A stretch of DNA of 35,155 nt. Origin: CAYMRB01 sp964392615. GTDB taxonomy: Bacteria > Planctomycetota > UBA8108. The stretch lies in assembly GCA_964392615.1 (NCBI GenBank), contig CAYMRB010000044.1, positions 1 to 35,155 on the forward strand, read 5' to 3'. Position numbers and translations under genes: made by a program. A model generated the notes under the pieces. It did not search any database. It was not told the origin of the DNA and was given only the letters and a program-made list of their open reading frames with translations. This document shows positions 32,301-35,155 of the stretch, one piece after another. The number at the start of each line of letters is the position of its first letter. Positions within the stretch are counted from its first letter, which is position 1.

Positions 32301-32679
32301 GGTGAGCGTCCACAACGCCAGCATCGGCAACTCGGACCTGTCATTCATGGCCGTGCTCGTGCCGTTCTTCGCTCCCGAGGGTGTGGGGGAGTGCGACGAC
32401 CTCGGCCCGCGCTTTCGCCGCGGCGACGCGTCGCCCGACGGCGAGCTCGACGTCTCCGATGCGATCCTCGTGCTTCTGTCGCTCTTCGGCAGCGGTGAGC
32501 CGTTGTCGTGTCCGGACGCGGCCGACTTCGACGATGACGGGGCGATCCGGATCAACGATCCCATCGCGTTTCTCGGCCACCTGTTTCAGGGCGCGCCGCC
32601 GCCTCCCGCGCCGCACGGTCGCTGTGGGGGCGACCCGACGGAGGACGAGCTCGGCGAGTGCATCGCGTCGGGCTGCTGA
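29317..32679 (+). CDS. Secreted multidomain metzincin-type protease with dockerin-like tail
   Basis: A 1120-residue exported protein. After the signal peptide (LPVAFAVVLGCGVLDAAT) an N-terminal beta domain spans about 27-145. The zinc protease domain follows, with HELGHGLGFGH (H364, H368, H374; E365 catalytic) and a downstream Met-turn (GALMYASCC): the HExxHxxGxxH metzincin pattern. A PKD-like domain comes at about 410-505 and a DNRLRE/CBM96-like beta domain at about 507-688. Two copies of a domain of about 165 residues follow at 690-854 and 855-1014 (GIGYGDGDD, CRREF, YLNGVEV/WLNGVEV in each). The C-terminus has two dockerin-like repeats (FRRGDASPDGELDVSDAILV; DDDGAIRINDPIAFL). It probably cuts extracellular proteins or glycoproteins. 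The ATG at 29317 is chosen because the signal peptide follows; the frame stays open upstream from 29155. Confidence 0.85.
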   Translation: MRAAFLFPGLPVAFAVVLGCGVLDAATFIAPRNLAELASQSDAVVLARARPSSSHERGGLIFTDTELEVVEAVSGPLDAGDIVVAQAPGGELDDGRFWSVTGAPRFVEGATYFVCLQKKDERDLWIPTMLSWGVLRETFDDDGEAVLVPDGKLHVEDGMPRLDGGVTERLVPYVRDAFLPHLARVLRGEEAWNGSGVESEYRPSGAGDGGIADAPDGCSFMNSGGRNFRWRAFDGGGTATMYCSLEGDLSLANRGYPLIQQAMDMWMSVSDSSFNLRFGGARRVTPSCGGGQDSVNNFILLNDPCSDIGDLSGCGGVLAYGGPRGGGSHSFDGTSWNTITGWIVVVNNGSGCLGNSNWRIMMAHELGHGLGFGHVDDSGALMYASCCRNVNTTDRTCGRYTYPAQDASNDRPQADAGTDRSIALAGNRARIRGTVADDGSLANVDTTWTKLVGPGSVVYDDPGSLDTVATFSRSGSYLLGLEAHDGELLDIDTVNVDVEIFVGSNARLTFQQGVDGYSGTRDTTIQENAPAANLGARESLEVDADDPGDSGLASQGLLRFDGIFGSGSERIPPGAAIHSAWLELTTTNQGDGASFHRMMDAWNEASTWESFGSNGIQAGGEALAATDATSAGVGEPARIDVTASVDAWSRDPEANLGWALLPSGDDGWDFDSSEGDEPPRLVVEYPVFERRTLIAIGDEWDYFRGTANPPSDWNDADFVPTAAWRSGATGIGYGDGDDATVLTDMEDRYMTVYCRREFAVDEPAGLVQLLLRIDYDDGFVAYLNGVEVARSTNMGAPGSPVGRNTEPSPNHEAGAFEDFGIAADALRAGVNVLAVEVHNAGVGSSDLSFIPELTGDVLLVAGGAEWSYLPGTEPAPSDWNQPSFDDRMWATGAAGIGYGDGDDFTELDDMRGNYVSVFCRREFIVECPTRIESLLLTVVYDDGVVIWLNGVEVDRFNMPRGAVGWSTSASSSVESARDSIDISGELLREGTNVLAVSVHNASIGNSDLSFMAVLVPFFAPEGVGECDDLGPRFRRGDASPDGELDVSDAILVLLSLFGSGEPLSCPDAADFDDDGAIRINDPIAFLGHLFQGAPPPPAPHGRCGGDPTEDELGECIASGC
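31384..32360 (+). repeat. In-gene duplication of a beta-sandwich domain, about 490-500 bases apart
   Basis: Two copies of a domain of about 165 residues lie in tandem in the protease. Both contain a W-x-Y-x-x-GT...P-SDWN opening, GIGYGDGDD, a DM...Y...CRREF block and LNGVEV. They differ enough that the duplication is not recent. Confidence 0.75.
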
Positions 32680-32700
32680 GACGGCGGCCATCGAGGCAGA

Positions 32701-32746
32701 GGCGCCGCCCACCCCGGGGGGGGGGATACCCCGCCAGCGCGGCGCC
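32701..32746. terminator. Possible bidirectional terminator hairpin with G10 run
   Basis: Inverted repeat GGCGCCGC (32701-32708) and GCGGCGCC (32739-32746) lies between the convergent protease and M56 genes. Inside it is a run of ten G (32716-32725) and a GGGG-ATA-CCCC hairpin. There is no T-run, so intrinsic termination would be atypical. The homopolymer may also be a site of sequencing error. Confidence 0.3.
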
Positions 32747-32760
32747 CGCGGATTTGGCGG

Positions 32761-35097
32761 CTAACCACGCGACACCCGGGGCGGCGGCCCCGCCGAGTTC
32801 GTGGGCGCCCTGCGGGTGCTCTTCGTCGTCCTTCGAGCGGGCTCGAACGTCTCGAGGAGCTCAGAAGGTGGTTCGCGTGTCTTCGTCAGCTCGCGTCGCG
32901 CGCCGAGCGCCGAGCGCAGGAAGGCATCGATACTCGCGAGCTCGTTCGGCGTGGCGTGAACGACGATGCGGTCGTCGTCGAGCAGGATCACCTCGACGCC
33001 CTTGCCGAACTTGCCGATGAACGCTCGGAACGCGCGGGCCTTCTCCGCCTTCAGGCGGTAGAACGCGCGCTGGCCTTCGCGTTCGAAGAGATGTCCGAGT
33101 AGGGGAGTCAGCTCGCCGAGAGGACGCGCTTCCTCGGGCGGCGCGGCGCCAGCGATCCTCGTACCCGCGGTGCGCGGCTGGGACACGGCGTCGGTCCGTC
33201 CGCCCGCGCGTCCGCCCGCACGGCCGGCCCCGAGGGCTTGCGCGGTGCGGCTCGGCGTCACCGCGCGGGGGCGCGAGACCGACTCGCCGATCAAGGCGCG
33301 CTCGATGACAGCACGAGTCCGCGCGGCCGGTTCGGCGGTCGTTTCGTCGACTCGCGGGCGGGTGAAGCCGGCGTTTGCTCCGCCGCGGGGCACTCGCGAT
33401 CGCGAGGTGCTGCGCGACTCCTCACGCATCGCGCGAAGCTCGGCGAGCACGAGACGGATCTGCTGATCGAGCGTGTGGACCTGTGCCTCGAGATCGCGGA
33501 TTCGCGTGCGGTCGTCCGGCGCGCTATGGCCGAGTCCCGGCACGCCCGCGGGGGCCGCGCCCATGACCGTCGGGCGCCTTTTCTTCGCTCTGCTGACGCG
33601 TCGACGGGGTTCGTCCGCGCTAACGTCGGTGGGCTCGGCGCCAGGAGCTTCGGATACCCCTTCCGCGATGCCGACCGGATTCGCCCCGAGACCGACGCGT
33701 TTCGGAGGCGGCGGCGGGACCGGCGGCGGCGGGGCCGGCGGGACCGGCGGTCTCGGCACGTCGGGCGGCGGGGCCGGCGGTCTCGGCACGTCGGGCGGCG
33801 TGTCCGACGATCTCGGCACGTCGGGCGCCTCCACGACCTCCTCCAACGACACGTCGGCGGGCGGCGTGTCGGGTGGTTCGCTCTCCTGCGACCAACCGGG
33901 CAGGCTCGCTGCGACGAGCACGAGGACCGCGAAGCCCGATGCGATCGGGACGCGGGGGCGGGACGACTCGTTCAAAATCATCAGAAGTCTCCTTTCGAAG
34001 ATGCGCCGCGGACCGCTCGCCATCGCGAGCCCCGGAGTCGGCGCGGGAGCTCCGGGTCTCCCGACGTGGCCGCCGGGAGCGGAAAGGAGACGCGTGATCT
34101 CGATCAGCGTCTCCGCGTAGGCCCGCCGCTGCGCAGTCGGACGGGACCAGACGACCCACGCGTCACACGCGAGCTCCGACGCGATGCGGAGCTCGCGACG
34201 TGCGAGCCAGTAGAGTGGGTGGAACCACCACAGGATGCCGGTGACGAGTACGAGCCACGCGACCCAGTGGTCGCGTCGTTTCAGATGCGCGAGCTCGTGT
34301 AGCACGACCCCGCGCATCGAGGCGTCGTCGAGGGATGACGATAGATCTCGAGGGATGACCAGCGTCGGCCTCAAGACGCCGCAGACGAACGGCGACGCGG
34401 TCTGCGGCAGGGAGACGACCCGAGGCGCGCGGACGCGCATCTCGCGAGCGAGATCTCGGACGCACGCGGTCCAGCGACTCGGGGCCGGCGCGCAGCTGCG
34501 GAGCCAGCGCCTCAGGCGCAGCACGCGGGCGAGTTGGATCCACGCGGCGATTGCGGCTCCGAGGGCCCACGTCCACGCGATGGCGCGCGCGATGTCGGCG
34601 CGACTCAGGGCGATCGCGGGCGCGAACGTCGCTGTCTCCGCGGAGGCAGCGGCCGGCGGCGGCGATGTGGTCGGCGTTGCGGTCGGCGTTGTGGTCGGCG
34701 TAGCGGTCGGCGTAGCGGTCGGCGAGGGCGGCGGCCCCAGGGAGAGCCACCCGTGTTCCTCGCCGTCTGTCGTCCCGTCCGGCGACGCCGTCTGGAGATC
34801 TCGTGGCGTATCGAGCTGCGCCTCGGGCGTGAGAGCCGTCGCGCCGTCAGCGACGCCCGCCGTCGCCGCGATGTCGTCTGCTTGCGGCTCCGCATCCGTC
34901 CACTGAATCGGCTCTACCCAGACGTTCCAATCCGCGACCGGCCACGAGAAGAACGGCGGTGTCGCCAGCTTGACGAGGACGATCAGCCACAGCGCGTGCC
35001 GCATCGCCGGACGCGGTCGAGCGAGCCGACACACGATGAGCGCCACGGCGGCGAGCATCGTCGCGACCAGCGTGTTTTCGACGATCCACCAGCTCAT
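32761..35097 (-). CDS. M56 (BlaR1/MecR1-type) membrane metallopeptidase with long C-terminal extension
   Basis: A 778-residue membrane protein. N-terminal helices at about 7-25 and 34-52, a Thr/Pro-rich loop (TATPTATPTTTP), and a helix at about 168-190 precede the peptidase site HELAHLKRRDHW (H267, E268, H271). WWFHPLYWLARRELRIASE, with the third zinc ligand Glu, and ACDAWVVW follow, as in BlaR1/MecR1. Another helix lies at about 380-398 (ASGFAVLVLVAASLPGWS). In place of a penicillin-binding sensor the C-terminus has proline-rich decapeptide repeats, a coiled coil (RDLEAQVHTLDQQIRLVLAE) and, near residue 680-740, a secretin-N/STN-like fold (VEVILLDDDRIVVHATPNE). Family members cleave a BlaI-type repressor; the ATGA overlap with an upstream gene fits that. 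The signal sensed is unknown. GGAGG at 35103-35107 supports the start. Confidence 0.85.
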   Translation of the reverse strand: MSWWIVENTLVATMLAAVALIVCRLARPRPAMRHALWLIVLVKLATPPFFSWPVADWNVWVEPIQWTDAEPQADDIAATAGVADGATALTPEAQLDTPRDLQTASPDGTTDGEEHGWLSLGPPPSPTATPTATPTTTPTATPTTSPPPAAASAETATFAPAIALSRADIARAIAWTWALGAAIAAWIQLARVLRLRRWLRSCAPAPSRWTACVRDLAREMRVRAPRVVSLPQTASPFVCGVLRPTLVIPRDLSSSLDDASMRGVVLHELAHLKRRDHWVAWLVLVTGILWWFHPLYWLARRELRIASELACDAWVVWSRPTAQRRAYAETLIEITRLLSAPGGHVGRPGAPAPTPGLAMASGPRRIFERRLLMILNESSRPRVPIASGFAVLVLVAASLPGWSQESEPPDTPPADVSLEEVVEAPDVPRSSDTPPDVPRPPAPPPDVPRPPVPPAPPPPVPPPPPKRVGLGANPVGIAEGVSEAPGAEPTDVSADEPRRRVSRAKKRRPTVMGAAPAGVPGLGHSAPDDRTRIRDLEAQVHTLDQQIRLVLAELRAMREESRSTSRSRVPRGGANAGFTRPRVDETTAEPAARTRAVIERALIGESVSRPRAVTPSRTAQALGAGRAGGRAGGRTDAVSQPRTAGTRIAGAAPPEEARPLGELTPLLGHLFEREGQRAFYRLKAEKARAFRAFIGKFGKGVEVILLDDDRIVVHATPNELASIDAFLRSALGARRELTKTREPPSELLETFEPARRTTKSTRRAPTNSAGPPPRVSRG
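33741..33830 (-). repeat. Three tandem 30-base units coding proline-rich decapeptides
   Basis: Units at 33741-33770, 33771-33800 and 33801-33830 share the core CTCGGCACGTCGGGC. On the coding (minus) strand they give DVPRPPAPPP-type decapeptides in the linker of the M56 protein. The first two are nearly identical, which points to recent slippage; the flanking PPVPPAPPPPVPPPPP is also low complexity. Confidence 0.75.
34667..34726 (-). repeat. Five 12-base units in the periplasmic loop of the M56 gene
   Basis: Five consecutive copies of GYGGTCGGCGTW-like 12-mers (the last ends in AG). They code Thr-Pro-Thr-Ala/Thr repeats on the minus strand. The near-identity of copies suggests length variation between strains. 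Confidence 0.75.
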
Positions 35098-35155
35098 GAC
35101 CGCCTCCTGCGCTGGCGCTTCGGTCCGGTGTCGTGCCCCTCCATGTCGTCGAGCA
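35094..35155 (-). CDS. C-terminal end of the gene upstream of the M56 peptidase (partial)
   Basis: On the minus strand a frame entering from the window edge codes LDDMEGHDTGPKRQRRRRS and stops at TGA, overlapping the M56 start as ATGA. Its tail is basic. By gene order in bla/mec-type systems this is expected to be a BlaI/MecI-family winged-helix repressor, the substrate of the M56 protease. With only 19 residues visible that identity is context-based inference. Confidence 0.4.
   Translation of the reverse strand, partial: LDDMEGHDTGPKRQRRRRS

Overview
The window is about 35 kb of very GC-rich bacterial chromosome and is densely coded on both strands. It most likely comes from a member of the Planctomycetota. 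The evidence is two secreted proteins ending in the planctomycete-style dockerin-like double repeat (FRRGDANDDG...), a 1007-residue 'PVC-type' propeller/HEAT/cytochrome c protein, Tat-exported Gfo/Idh/MocA and aldo/keto oxidoreductases, and an M56 (BlaR1-type) membrane peptidase with a long C-terminal extension. I see no rRNA, tRNA, CRISPR array, insertion sequence, integrase or phage gene. The lineage call is an inference from gene content, not a phylogenetic placement.

Layout. 1-2.8 kb: two overlapping exported amidohydrolase paralogues (+); the second has lost metal-binding residues. 2.9-9.4 kb (-): a phospholipid N-methyltransferase-like enzyme, a TPR/transmembrane protein with a DUF4388/PATAN-like N-terminus, a dockerin/PKD-type secreted protein and a clan GH-A glycoside hydrolase. 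9.56-17.16 kb (+): a tight four-gene operon in which every junction overlaps. It encodes a membrane-anchored HEAT-repeat protein, a membrane-anchored PQQ-type beta-propeller, a rifampin-phosphotransferase/PPDK-like phosphotransfer protein and an Oxa1-superfamily (DUF106/EMC3-like) membrane protein. 17.2-18.7 kb: a small cupin (-) and a single-pass membrane protein of unknown function (+). 18.7-24.2 kb (-): PVC-type cytochrome c protein, Gfo/Idh/MocA oxidoreductase and aldo/keto reductase, probably one operon for periplasmic sugar or polyol oxidation. 24.2-25.4 kb (+): a zinc-ribbon, transmembrane protein with about ten DxDxDG repeats; its start codon shares a CATG with the divergent cytochrome gene. 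25.4-27.05 kb (-): tryptophanyl-tRNA synthetase and a YkgJ-type cysteine-cluster protein. 27.05-27.42 kb: non-coding, with candidate divergent promoters and a leader hairpin. 27.4-35.1 kb: DHH phosphoesterase (+), redoxin (-), a large secreted metzincin-type protease with dockerin (+), the M56 peptidase (-), and the last codons of the gene upstream of it, probably the matching BlaI-type repressor.

The best candidate for an undescribed system is the operon at 9558-17164. It joins an ATP-dependent phosphohistidine-type transferase with two membrane-anchored protein-interaction scaffolds and an insertase-like membrane protein. The individual folds are recognisable, but I know of no described pathway that uses them together. 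Second-rank items are the Zn-ribbon/DxDxDG repeat protein, the catalytically degenerate amidohydrolase coupled to an intact one, and the M56 protease with its proline-rich, coiled-coil and secretin-like tail.
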